Source: Parasulfuritortus sp036391875 (GTDB taxonomy: Bacteria > Pseudomonadota > Gammaproteobacteria > Burkholderiales > Thiobacillaceae). From it: a DNA stretch of 64,000 nucleotides. The notes beneath the pieces are model-generated. The model had not been told where the DNA came from, ran no database searches, and worked only from the letters and a program-made list of their open reading frames with translations. Positions 1 to 7,964 of this stretch are shown piece after piece. Position numbers and translations under genes: made by a program. Within the stretch, counting starts at the first letter, position 1, and the number at the start of each line of letters is the position of its first letter. The stretch is from NCBI GenBank assembly GCA_036391875.1, contig DASVZA010000016.1, positions 1 through 64,000 of the forward strand. Reading direction: 5' to 3'.

Positions 1-141
1 CGCGCGCTGCTGCGGGCCGGCATCAGCGACCCGGAACTGGCCGACCAGATCCGCGCCGCCATCGCCCGCAAGCCGGAGCGGCACGAATTCCGAGAGGCGC
101 CCGACCGCCTGGTGCGGGTCATGTCGCGCACCGGCGGCTGA
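1..141 (+). CDS. moaA: MoaA C-terminal fragment (GTP 3',8-cyclase), 5' truncated by the window
   Basis: The first 46 codons are open from the window edge and end at TGA 139-141. The fragment contains KPERHEF and ends in MSRTGG. MoaA proteins end in a conserved Gly-Gly tail that reaches into the active site, and a KPxxH segment before a MSxxGG-type end is typical of the family. MoaA is the radical SAM enzyme that starts molybdopterin synthesis from GTP. moaD lies about 106 bp downstream, which supports the assignment. The radical SAM core is outside the window, so identification rests on the tail and the neighbour. Confidence 0.7.
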   Translation, partial: RALLRAGISDPELADQIRAAIARKPERHEFREAPDRLVRVMSRTGG

Positions 142-247
142 CGGCCATGCCCGGCTTCGACAAGCAGGCGCGCGGCGTCATCCAAGGCCAGGCAGCGATT
201 ACCGCCAGGCCGGACGCCTGACCGGCCAAGCAGAGAAAGGCAGCGCC

Positions 248-496
248 ATGCAGATACTTTATTTCGGACGGTTGCGCGAGGCGTTCGGCCTGGGCGAGGA
301 ATTCATGTCGCCTCCGGCCGAGGCCACGGTCGCCGGCCTGCTCGCCATGCTGCGAGAACGGGGTGGCACGTGGGCGGAGGAACTGGCGCCAGGCCGTTCC
401 TTCCGGGTCGCGATCGACCAGGAGGTGGTCGCCGAGGCCGCGCCGGTCAGGGCCGACTCCGAGGTCGCCATCTTCCCGCCGGTGACAGGAGGCTGA
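248..496 (+). CDS. moaD: Molybdopterin synthase sulfur carrier subunit MoaD
   Basis: This 82-residue beta-grasp, ubiquitin-like protein ends in PPVTGG. The terminal Gly-Gly is the part that is adenylated and thiocarboxylated by MoeB-type enzymes, so that MoaD can give sulfur to cyclic pyranopterin within the MoaD-MoaE synthase. Length and the N-terminal beta strand (MQILYFGRLREAFG) fit the family. An AGAAAGG stretch lies 8 nt before the ATG. It follows moaA, as expected for a moa cluster, but moaE is not found downstream. The cofactor would serve NarG and the molybdopterin enzyme at 4662-6968. Confidence 0.93.
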   Translation: MQILYFGRLREAFGLGEEFMSPPAEATVAGLLAMLRERGGTWAEELAPGRSFRVAIDQEVVAEAAPVRADSEVAIFPPVTGG

Positions 497-498
497 AC

Positions 499-588
499 AT
501 GAAGGACGCAATCGGAGTTTCCAAGCAGGCAACGCATTTCGAGCTGACCGCGGACGGGGCCGGAGGCGGACGACCGGGGTACACCTGA
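499..588 (+). CDS. Possible 29-residue ORF after moaD (unrecognised)
   Basis: An ATG two bases after the moaD stop opens a 29-codon frame ending just before the next gene. A ribosome site (ACAGGAGG) overlaps the moaD end. The peptide (MKDAIGVSKQATHFELTAD...) is Gly-rich at its end and matches nothing I know. It could be a decayed start of a lost moa gene such as moaE, or simply spacer DNA that happens to be open. Nothing beyond position and ribosome site supports it. Confidence 0.2.
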   Translation: MKDAIGVSKQATHFELTADGAGGGRPGYT

Positions 589-589
589 C

Positions 590-3500
590 ATGCCAGCCGA
601 CAAGACCGCAACCTTCTCGTCCAACGCCGGGAAAGCGATGGACATTTCCGGCATACTGAAATTGACCATTTCCGGAAAGCTGGGCACCGCGTTCTTCCTG
701 TTCCTGATCCTCACGCTCGGCAACCTGATCCTGGTGATGATGCTCTACAACGACGTCTCCGGCGCCTCGTCGCTCGTCAACGACAGCGGCAAGCTGCGTT
801 ATCTCAGCCAAGAGATCGGCTACTACGCCACCCGCACCGTGAAGGAGCGGCTTCAGGGCAAGCCCGTTTTCGACAAGCTCACCCAGACCTACGAGGACAC
901 CCTGACCAGCGTCGAGAATCAGGCCGCCAAGCTCAGCTTCCTGATCCGGAGCCAAAGCCACGACCTGATGTCCCGGCTCCGGGCATTGCGCACCGACTGG
1001 CAGGCCTACGACCAGGCCATCGACGATCTCGAGCAGGCGACGACCGGCCCCGCCGAAGAACAGGCGCTATCCAGGATCAACCGGCTTGCCCCGGCCATGC
1101 TGGGCCAGGCCGACGACATCGCGAACGGCCTGGCCGCCGCCTCGCAAAACTCGCACCGGATCATCGATCAACTGGTCTACACCCTTTTCACGCTTGACCT
1201 CGGCTTTCTGGCCCTGACCTTCCATTTCGTCCGCAGCCGCATCAGCAAGCCCATCGCCGGGCTGTCGCAGCTGGCACGGCGGTTCTCGAGCGGCGACTAT
1301 TCGGTCCGGGTGGACTACCACGCCAGCGATGAGATCGGCGACCTGGTCCGGGCCTTCAACCAGGCGGCGTCGACCGTCGCCAGCCTGATCCACGACCTCA
1401 ACGACCGTGTGCGGGAAACCTCCGCCCTGCACCGGATGGCGAGCCTGCTCCAGGACGAGACCCGGCCGGTCGCCTGCATCCTCCAGGAGATCGCCGAGCT
1501 GATGCCGTCGGCATGGCAATACCCGGAGGCGGCAGCGGCCCGGATCAGCCACGAAGGGAAGCACCACGCTTCCGCCGGTTTCCGCGAGACGCCGTGGCGG
1601 CAGGCCGCGCAATTCGAGCACGGCGGACGGCCGGTGCTGATCGAGGTCTGCTACCTGGGCGAGCGGCCCCGGCGCGACGAGGGCCCCTTCACCCAGTCCG
1701 AGCGGCAGCTCCTGAACGCCATCGCCGACATGCTGAAGGGCTATCTGGATCGGCACCAGATGCGGCAGATGCGGGCCATGTTGATCGCCATCCTGGAGGC
1801 GACTCCGGACTTCGTCGCGACCTTCTCGCCGGATCGCCATGCCTTGTACGTCAACAAGGCGGGCCGCCGCCTCCTGGGGCTGAACCAGGAGGACGATCTA
1901 TCGCATCTCGTGTTCGGCAGCTGCCATCCGGCCTGGGCGCGGGAATTGATCGAGCAGACCGGGCTGCCCACCGCGGCCCGGGAAGGCGCCTGGGCCGGCG
2001 AGACGGTGCTCAGGGCGGCGGATGGCCAGGACGTGGCCGTCTCCCAGGTGGTCATCGCCCACCGGAATGCGGCCGGCGAGGTGGCCTACTACAGCACCAT
2101 CATGCGCGACATCGCCCAGCGCAGGGCCATGGAGTCGCAGCTGGCGGAATCGCTCGCGGCCCTTCGGACGAGCGAGGAGAAGCTCGCCGGCGTGATGGCC
2201 TCGCTCGACGACGTGGTGTGGTCGGTTTCGGCCGAGGATTTCCGCAGCCTCTATTTCAGTCCCGCCATCGAGCGGGTCTATGGCCGGCCGATGGCGGACT
2301 TCCACGCCGATCCCGGCCTGTGGCTGGCCGCGGTCTGTCCGGAGGACCGCGATCGGGTCGAGCGGGCGGGCCGGGAGATCATGACGACCGGCAGCAAGGA
2401 CCTGGAGTACCGGATCATCCGTCCGGACGGCGAAGTGCGCTGGCTCCGCGACCGGGGCCGGCTGGTGAAGGGGCCGGACGGCGCCCCCCTGCGGCTGGAC
2501 GGCATCGCCACCGACATCACCGCGCACAAGCAGGCCGAGGAACTCGCCCGCAAGCTGATGCGCGCGGTCGAGGAGTTCGGCAGCTCGGTGATCATCACCG
2601 ACCAGGAAGGCACCATCGAATACGTCAACCCGTGGTTCACCCGGGTCACCGGCTACACCTGCGAGGAGGCCGTCGGCCGCAACCCGAGGATACTCAAGTC
2701 GGGACAGCGGAGCGCGGCGGACTACAGCAAGCTGTGGGGGACCGTCCTCTCCGGCCAGCAATGGCGCGGCGAGATCATGAACCGGAAGAAGAGCGGCGAA
2801 CTGTTCTGGGAATACGTGGTGATCTCGCCGGTCAAGAACGCCGACGGCGAGATCACCCACCTGGTCTCGACCCAGGAGGACATCAGCGAGCGCAAGCTGT
2901 CCGAGGAAAGCCTGCGTATCTGGAAGCGCGCCATCGAGTCGAGCGTCAACGCCATCATGATCACCGACGCGACCCGCGCCGGGAATCCGATCACCTACGT
3001 CAACCCGGCTTTCGAGCGGATCACCGGCTACCGCGCCGACGAGGTCATCGGCGCCAACCCGTCGTTCCTCCAGGGCGAGGACCGGGACCAGCCCGAGGTC
3101 GAGGCCATCCGGCTGGCGGTCAAGGAAAACCGGCAGGGCCGTGCCGTGATGCGCAACTACCGCAAGGACGGCAGCCTGTTCTGGAACGAACTGTTCGTCG
3201 CCCCCGTGCGCGACGAGAGCGGCCGGGTGGACCGCTACGTCGGGGTGCTCAACGACCTGACCGAGCACAAGGCCTACGAGGCGCAGCTCGAGCACCAGGC
3301 CAACCACGATGCCCTGACCGGCATGGCGAACAGGAATCTGCTGCGCGACCGCCTGGCCCAGGACCTCGCCTATGCCCGCCGCAACGAAAGGACGCTCGCG
3401 GTCCTATTCATCGACCTGGACCGTTTCAAATACCTCAACGACGGATTCGGCCACGCCGCCGGCGACGCCCTCCTGAAGAGCGTCGCCGAGCGCCTCGCCG

Positions 3501-4582
3501 CCTGCGTCCGGCGCCAGGACACCGTGGCCCGCCTGGGCGGCGACGAGTTCGTGCTGGTCCTCACCGACCTGGTGCACGAGGAGGACGCCACCTCCGTGCT
3601 CATGAAGATCATGGAAAGCGCCTCGCGGCCGTTCTTCGTCGAGGGCCACGAACTCTTCGTCAACTACAGCATCGGCGTCGCCCTCTACCCCCGCGACGGC
3701 GATTCCGTCGACGTCCTGGTCAAGAACGCCGACAGCGCCATGTATCGGGCCAAGGAGGAAGGCCGGAACAACTTCCAGTACTTCACCGCCGACATGAACG
3801 CCAGGGCGATGGAACGGCTCCTGCTGGAAAACAGCCTGCGCCACGCCCTGGAGAGGGACGAGCTCCTGCTGCACTATCAGCCCAGGCTGGACCTGCACAG
3901 CGGCGAGATGACCGGGGCCGAGGCCCTGCTGCGCTGGAATCATCCCGAGAAGGGCTTCATGGCGCCGGGCGGCTTCATCCCGGTCGCGGAGGAGTCCGGC
4001 ATCATCGTGCCGATCGGCAAATGGGTGCTCGATACCGCCTGCCGCCAGGCCAGGCGCTGGCAGGAACAGGCCGGCAGGCAGATGCGCATCGCGGTGAACC
4101 TGTCCACGCGCCAGTTCCAGAGCCGCGACCTGGTCGAGACCGTCACGGCCGCCCTCGAATCCTCCGGCCTGGAACCCCGCTGCCTCGAACTGGAGATCAC
4201 GGAAAGCATGATCATGCACGACGTCGACAAGGCCATCGCCACGCTGCAGAGCCTGAAGCGGCTCGGCGTCCTGCTCTCGGTCGACGATTTCGGCACCGGC
4301 TATTCGTCGCTGGCCTACCTGAAGCGGTTCCCGATCGATGCGCTCAAGATCGACCAGTCGTTCATCCGCGGCGTCATCGGCGATCCGGACGACGCGGCGA
4401 TCACCAAGACCATCATCGCCATGGCCCACGAGATGCGGCTGGGCGTGATCGCCGAGGGCGTCGAGACCGCCGAGCAACTGTCCTTCCTGAACGACCACCA
4501 CTGCGACGAGATCCAGGGCTACTATTTCAGCAGGCCGGTCCCGGTCGAGGAGATGGGCCGCCTGCTCGGCGCCCGGGACTGA
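590..4582 (+). CDS. Membrane sensor GGDEF-EAL protein with HAMP, GAF-like and four PAS domains
   Basis: This 1330-residue protein likely makes and/or breaks c-di-GMP in response to a signal. In order: TM1 (about 35-57); a periplasmic PilJ-type helical domain with NDSGKLRYLSQ (about 63-190); TM2; HAMP (about 214-275); a GAF-like stretch (about 280-395); PAS units near 397, 530, 655 and 777; GGDEF (LGGDEF near 982, with an intact RRQD inhibitory site five residues upstream); EAL (AEALLRW near 1109, DDFGTGYSSL later). Both catalytic signatures look intact. The fourth PAS has NPSFLQG where LOV photosensors have NCRFLQG, so the flavin-binding Cys is absent. ATG 638 (Met17, preceded by GGGAAAG) is an alternative start. 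It stands alone between moaD and a molybdoenzyme. Confidence 0.9.
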   Translation: MPADKTATFSSNAGKAMDISGILKLTISGKLGTAFFLFLILTLGNLILVMMLYNDVSGASSLVNDSGKLRYLSQEIGYYATRTVKERLQGKPVFDKLTQTYEDTLTSVENQAAKLSFLIRSQSHDLMSRLRALRTDWQAYDQAIDDLEQATTGPAEEQALSRINRLAPAMLGQADDIANGLAAASQNSHRIIDQLVYTLFTLDLGFLALTFHFVRSRISKPIAGLSQLARRFSSGDYSVRVDYHASDEIGDLVRAFNQAASTVASLIHDLNDRVRETSALHRMASLLQDETRPVACILQEIAELMPSAWQYPEAAAARISHEGKHHASAGFRETPWRQAAQFEHGGRPVLIEVCYLGERPRRDEGPFTQSERQLLNAIADMLKGYLDRHQMRQMRAMLIAILEATPDFVATFSPDRHALYVNKAGRRLLGLNQEDDLSHLVFGSCHPAWARELIEQTGLPTAAREGAWAGETVLRAADGQDVAVSQVVIAHRNAAGEVAYYSTIMRDIAQRRAMESQLAESLAALRTSEEKLAGVMASLDDVVWSVSAEDFRSLYFSPAIERVYGRPMADFHADPGLWLAAVCPEDRDRVERAGREIMTTGSKDLEYRIIRPDGEVRWLRDRGRLVKGPDGAPLRLDGIATDITAHKQAEELARKLMRAVEEFGSSVIITDQEGTIEYVNPWFTRVTGYTCEEAVGRNPRILKSGQRSAADYSKLWGTVLSGQQWRGEIMNRKKSGELFWEYVVISPVKNADGEITHLVSTQEDISERKLSEESLRIWKRAIESSVNAIMITDATRAGNPITYVNPAFERITGYRADEVIGANPSFLQGEDRDQPEVEAIRLAVKENRQGRAVMRNYRKDGSLFWNELFVAPVRDESGRVDRYVGVLNDLTEHKAYEAQLEHQANHDALTGMANRNLLRDRLAQDLAYARRNERTLAVLFIDLDRFKYLNDGFGHAAGDALLKSVAERLAACVRRQDTVARLGGDEFVLVLTDLVHEEDATSVLMKIMESASRPFFVEGHELFVNYSIGVALYPRDGDSVDVLVKNADSAMYRAKEEGRNNFQYFTADMNARAMERLLLENSLRHALERDELLLHYQPRLDLHSGEMTGAEALLRWNHPEKGFMAPGGFIPVAEESGIIVPIGKWVLDTACRQARRWQEQAGRQMRIAVNLSTRQFQSRDLVETVTAALESSGLEPRCLELEITESMIMHDVDKAIATLQSLKRLGVLLSVDDFGTGYSSLAYLKRFPIDALKIDQSFIRGVIGDPDDAAITKTIIAMAHEMRLGVIAEGVETAEQLSFLNDHHCDEIQGYYFSRPVPVEEMGRLLGARD

Positions 4583-4661
4583 GCCGCGGCCTTGTCCAAG
4601 ATCAATTCAAGCGCCGCGGCAGGCGGCGAGAATGGTGTTCAACATCGGCGTCGAGGTTGTC

Positions 4662-6968
4662 ATGGCTACTGAACTGATCCACGGCTATTGCGCCCTGTGC
4701 ATTTCCCGCTGCGGCTGCATCGGCACCGTCGAGGACGGCATATTGACCCGGGTCGACCCGGACCCCGGCCACCCGACCGGCCAGGCCCTGTGCGTCAAGG
4801 CCCGCGCCGCGCCGGAGGCGGTGTACAACCCGGAGCGCATCCTGCAGCCGTTGCGCCGCACCCGCCCGAAAGGCGATCCCGACCCCGGCTGGCAGCCGAT
4901 CGGCTGGGACGAGGCGCTCGACCTCGCGGCGGAACGGATGCGCGCCGCCATGGCCGAGCACGGCCCCGGCGGCCTGGCCTTCGGCGTGGCGACCCCGAGC
5001 GGCACGGCGATGGCCGACAGCTTCGGCTGGGTCCACCGCCTGGCCCATGCCTGCGGCAGCCCGAACATGGTGTTCGCGACCGAGAACTGCAACTGGCACA
5101 AGGACTTCTCGCCCGCCTACACCCTGGGCGCCGGCATCGGCATGCCCGACTACGCCAACACCGGCTGCATCGTGCTCTGGGGCTTCAACCCGGCCACCTC
5201 CTGGCTGTCGCAGGCGACCCAGGTCAAGCTGGCGCGCAAGCGCGGCGCCAAGTTGATCGTGATCGACCCGCGCCGGGCGGGCCTGGCCAACTCCGCCGAT
5301 CTCTGGCTGCGCCCCCGGCCGGGCAGCGACGGCGCCCTGGCCATGGGCCTGATCAACCTGTTCATGCAGCACGGCGACTTCGACCGGGACTTCGTCGCCC
5401 GCTGGAGCGACGCGCCGTTCCTGCTGCGCGAGGACACCGGCCGGCTGCTGACCGCGGCCGGCCTGACCGGCGAGGCGGGACCGGACCGCTTCGTCTGCTG
5501 GGATACGGCCGCCGGCGGACCGGTCGTCTGCCCGGGCCGGCCTCCCAATGCCTCGCTCGATGTGTCGCCCGCGCTTTCCGGCCGCTACCGGGTCCGGACG
5601 GCGGACGGCGAGGTCGACTGCCGACCGGTGTTCGACGCCCTTGCCGAACGCGCCCTCGCCTGGCCCGTCGAACGGGTCGCCGAGGCGACCGGCATCCCGA
5701 CCGAGCAAATCGAGGCCGCCGCCCGGATGATGGCCGACAGCGGCCCGGTCTCCTTCTTCACCTGGACCGGCACCTGCCAGCAGAGCAACGCGACGGCGAC
5801 CACGCGCGCCATCACCTCGCTCTACGCCCTGACCGGCTCGCTCGACGCGCCGGGCGGCAACGTCTGGTTCACCAAGCCGCCGGTCGCCGACATCGCCGGC
5901 TTCGAGTGGCGCGCTGCGGAGGAACCTACGCTGGGCCTGGCCGAACGGCCGCTGGGCCCGCCCGGCCGGGGCTGGTGCACGACCCGCGACCTGTTCCGCG
6001 CCATCGCCGAGGACGCGCCCTACCCCGTCTCCTGCCTGGTCTCGTTCGGCAGCAACTTCATGCTCTCGAAGCCGCGCACGGAATTGACCGAGGAAGCCCT
6101 CGCCCGGCTCGACTTCTTCGTCCTGGCCGAGCTCTACGAGACGCCGACCGCCCGCCACGCCGACCTCCTGCTGCCGGTCTGCACCTGCTGGGAACGCGAA
6201 GGTCTGCAGCCCGGCTTCCAGGTCAGCGCCGAGGCCGAGGCCCTCGTCCAGCTGCGCCCCGCATTCGTGCCGGCGCAGGGCGAAAGCCGGTCGGACACCT
6301 GGATCGTGTTCGAACTGGCCAGGCGGCTCGGCCTCGAGGACCGTTTCTTTGGCGGCGACCCGAAGGCCGGCCTGGCCTTCGTCCTGGCCGGCACCGGCCT
6401 CGCCCCGGAACAGTTGCGCGCCGCGCCGGGCGGCATCTCGCTGCCGCTGGAAACCCGATACCGGAAATACCGCGAGGAAGGCTTCAAGACGCCCTCGGGA
6501 CGGGTCGAGTTCTTCAGCGAGCGCCTGCGGGCGGCCGGCGCCGACCCGCTGCCAGATTACGTGCCGCCGGCCGAGGCGCGGCCGGCCGTCCTGCCGCTGA
6601 TCCTGACCACGGCGAAATGGCCGCAGTACTGCCACAGCCAGCAGCGCAACCAGCCCTCGCTGCGCCGGTTGATGCCCGATCCGATCGTCGAGATCCATCC
6701 CGAGACCGCCGCCGCGCGGGGCATCGCCGACGGCGACTGGGTCTCGGTCAGGACCCGCATGGGACGGATGCGGGCGCGCGCCCGCCTGGACCGCCACCTG
6801 GCGCCGGAAACGGTCTGTTCCCAATACGGCTGGTGGCAGTTCGCCGACGGCGCCGGCAACGCCAACAGCCTGTTCGACGGCGAGATCTACGACCCGCTCT
6901 CGGGCTCCAACAGCCTGCGCCGCTGCCCCTGCGAGGTGGCGCCGTGGCCGGAAGGCGAAACCACCTAG
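4662..6968 (+). CDS. Stand-alone cytoplasmic molybdopterin/[4Fe-4S] oxidoreductase
   Basis: A 768-residue member of the DMSO reductase superfamily. The N-terminus binds [4Fe-4S] through C10-x2-C13-x3-C17-x26-C44. The likely Mo/W ligand is C143 in ATENCNWHKD. MGD-binding segments follow (WGFNPATSW, IDPRRAGLANSADLWLRPRPGSDGALA), and the C-terminal beta-barrel domain begins near SQQRNQPSLR. There is no Tat signal, so the enzyme should be cytoplasmic, and no FeS or membrane partner is encoded beside it. Cys spacing and monomeric layout resemble acetylene hydratase and pyrogallol transhydroxylase-like enzymes, but the substrate cannot be told. ATG 4662 (GAGG 5 nt upstream) was preferred to ATG 4632 because the Fe-S motif starts nine residues later. 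Confidence 0.85.
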   Translation: MATELIHGYCALCISRCGCIGTVEDGILTRVDPDPGHPTGQALCVKARAAPEAVYNPERILQPLRRTRPKGDPDPGWQPIGWDEALDLAAERMRAAMAEHGPGGLAFGVATPSGTAMADSFGWVHRLAHACGSPNMVFATENCNWHKDFSPAYTLGAGIGMPDYANTGCIVLWGFNPATSWLSQATQVKLARKRGAKLIVIDPRRAGLANSADLWLRPRPGSDGALAMGLINLFMQHGDFDRDFVARWSDAPFLLREDTGRLLTAAGLTGEAGPDRFVCWDTAAGGPVVCPGRPPNASLDVSPALSGRYRVRTADGEVDCRPVFDALAERALAWPVERVAEATGIPTEQIEAAARMMADSGPVSFFTWTGTCQQSNATATTRAITSLYALTGSLDAPGGNVWFTKPPVADIAGFEWRAAEEPTLGLAERPLGPPGRGWCTTRDLFRAIAEDAPYPVSCLVSFGSNFMLSKPRTELTEEALARLDFFVLAELYETPTARHADLLLPVCTCWEREGLQPGFQVSAEAEALVQLRPAFVPAQGESRSDTWIVFELARRLGLEDRFFGGDPKAGLAFVLAGTGLAPEQLRAAPGGISLPLETRYRKYREEGFKTPSGRVEFFSERLRAAGADPLPDYVPPAEARPAVLPLILTTAKWPQYCHSQQRNQPSLRRLMPDPIVEIHPETAAARGIADGDWVSVRTRMGRMRARARLDRHLAPETVCSQYGWWQFADGAGNANSLFDGEIYDPLSGSNSLRRCPCEVAPWPEGETT

Positions 6969-6972
6969 GTCC

Positions 6973-6989
6973 TCATGCCGGCGGCATGA
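6973..6989. terminator. Hairpin between convergent genes
   Basis: A perfect inverted repeat, TCATGCCG-G-CGGCATGA, lies just after the stop of the plus-strand molybdoenzyme and before the end of the minus-strand DUF6858 gene. There is no T-run on either side. It may help end transcription from both sides. Confidence 0.35.
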
Positions 6990-7022
6990 CCGGCGCCCCG
7001 CCCTCGAAGCAGTGCGGCAGGA

Positions 7023-7409
7023 TTACCGGCGCAGACCCTTGACCCAGGACTCCATGGTGTCGTTGGCGAACTGCATGGGCGCCTCCAGGAAGCTGACGAC
7101 GAACCGGTCGCCCATGTCGGCCACGCCGATGGAGCGCGGCCGCACGGCGAGCACCTGGGGTTTGGGCAGGGCGACGCCGAAGCAGAAGACGACGTTGACC
7201 GCCGCCTTGATGTCGGGCGCGATCTCGCCGCCGATGGCCATGGTGTGGGCGTAGTGGTCGAAAAGGTCGATGAACGAGACCTTCTCGTTTGCCGCGATCC
7301 TGTCCCTCAGATAGGCCGCCACGGCGGCGACGTCCTGGCAGTCGGTCTCGTCCTTGGCGATCTCCGCGACGAAGATGGGGTATTTCTCCTGCAGCAGAGT
7401 CTGTTTCAT
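7023..7409 (-). CDS. DUF6858 family protein
   Basis: A 128-residue soluble protein starting MKQTLLQEKYPIF with the motif FDHYAHT near the middle. I recognise it as the DUF6858 type, a small family without known function. ATG 7409 was chosen over an upstream in-frame ATG (7439) because the family begins at this point; AAAGAAAG lies 7 nt before it. It is 91 bp downstream of a DUF2249 gene on the same strand and probably shares its promoter, which has an FNR/Dnr-like box, so expression under low oxygen or nitric oxide is likely. Function is not inferred. Confidence 0.75.
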   Translation of the reverse strand: MKQTLLQEKYPIFVAEIAKDETDCQDVAAVAAYLRDRIAANEKVSFIDLFDHYAHTMAIGGEIAPDIKAAVNVVFCFGVALPKPQVLAVRPRSIGVADMGDRFVVSFLEAPMQFANDTMESWVKGLRR

Positions 7410-7500
7410 TGGCGGGCTTTCTTTGGCGAGGGGAAGCATAGGAATGACGCCGCCGCGGCCCAGGGCCGCCGCGCAGCGCCGGTGGGGGGATTTGCCCCGG

Positions 7501-7785
7501 TCAGGCGTCCTTCACGACGAAATCGATCACGACGCCCTCCTCGCCCTGCTCCAGGTAGTTGATTTCCACCCGGTCGCCGTAGCGGGCCATCATCTGCTGC
7601 AGCAGGGGGATGGGATTGTGGTCGTTGATGAAGCGCATGCGCTCGCCCGGCTGCAGGGAATCCAGGGCGCCGAAGATGGCGGCATGGCGGAAGCGCTTGG
7701 CAATGCCGCGGGCATCGAAGCCATAGATGCCGTCGGGACGGTTGTGGTTGTGCACGACGGGCTGGACGGGGATGGAGATATTCAT
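7501..7785 (-). CDS. DUF2249 domain protein
   Basis: A 94-residue protein beginning MNISIPVQPVVHNHN, with the DUF2249 pattern (FDALDSLQPGE-like RHAAIFGALDSLQPGERMRFINDHNPIPLLQQM, then GVVIDFVVKD at the end). DUF2249 proteins, also found in TusA-like contexts, are common in denitrification and nitrosative-stress gene sets, but their biochemical role is not settled. ATG 7785 is preceded by AGGAACCGAC, a clear ribosome site, so the longer in-frame extension to 7968 is not used. The FNR/Dnr-type box is about 65 bp upstream. The gene likely forms a two-gene unit with the DUF6858 gene. Confidence 0.8.
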   Translation of the reverse strand: MNISIPVQPVVHNHNRPDGIYGFDARGIAKRFRHAAIFGALDSLQPGERMRFINDHNPIPLLQQMMARYGDRVEINYLEQGEEGVVIDFVVKDA

Positions 7786-7843
7786 GTCGGTTCCTGTAAA
7801 AGTTGGGACGTACGAATTCTCGACTGTTTTTATCGGGTAGGCC

Positions 7844-7857
7844 TTGACATAGATCAG
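7844..7857 (-). promoter_or_regulatory. FNR/Dnr-type box upstream of the DUF2249 gene
   Basis: TTGAC-ATAG-ATCAG differs from the FNR/Dnr consensus TTGAT-N4-ATCAA at two of ten conserved positions. Its centre is about 65 bp upstream of the DUF2249 start, so class II activation at -41.5 would put the transcript start about 24 nt before the ATG. A Dnr-type regulator is encoded at 43041-43733. Confidence 0.5.
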
Positions 7858-7964
7858 TTGCTGCGCCGCCACCTGAGGAAATCCAAAATGATGCCTATGT
7901 GCAGGCCTTCGCCAGATGGGCATCTGCTGGCAAGGAGGTATGGCGTCGTGGCCTTGAGCCTTGT

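Noticed and set aside
1513..4677. Very long plus-strand frames overlapping the GGDEF/EAL gene (and similar at 4688-7042)
   Set aside because: They are Arg/Pro/Gly-rich shadows of GC-rich genes in other frames, without known domains.
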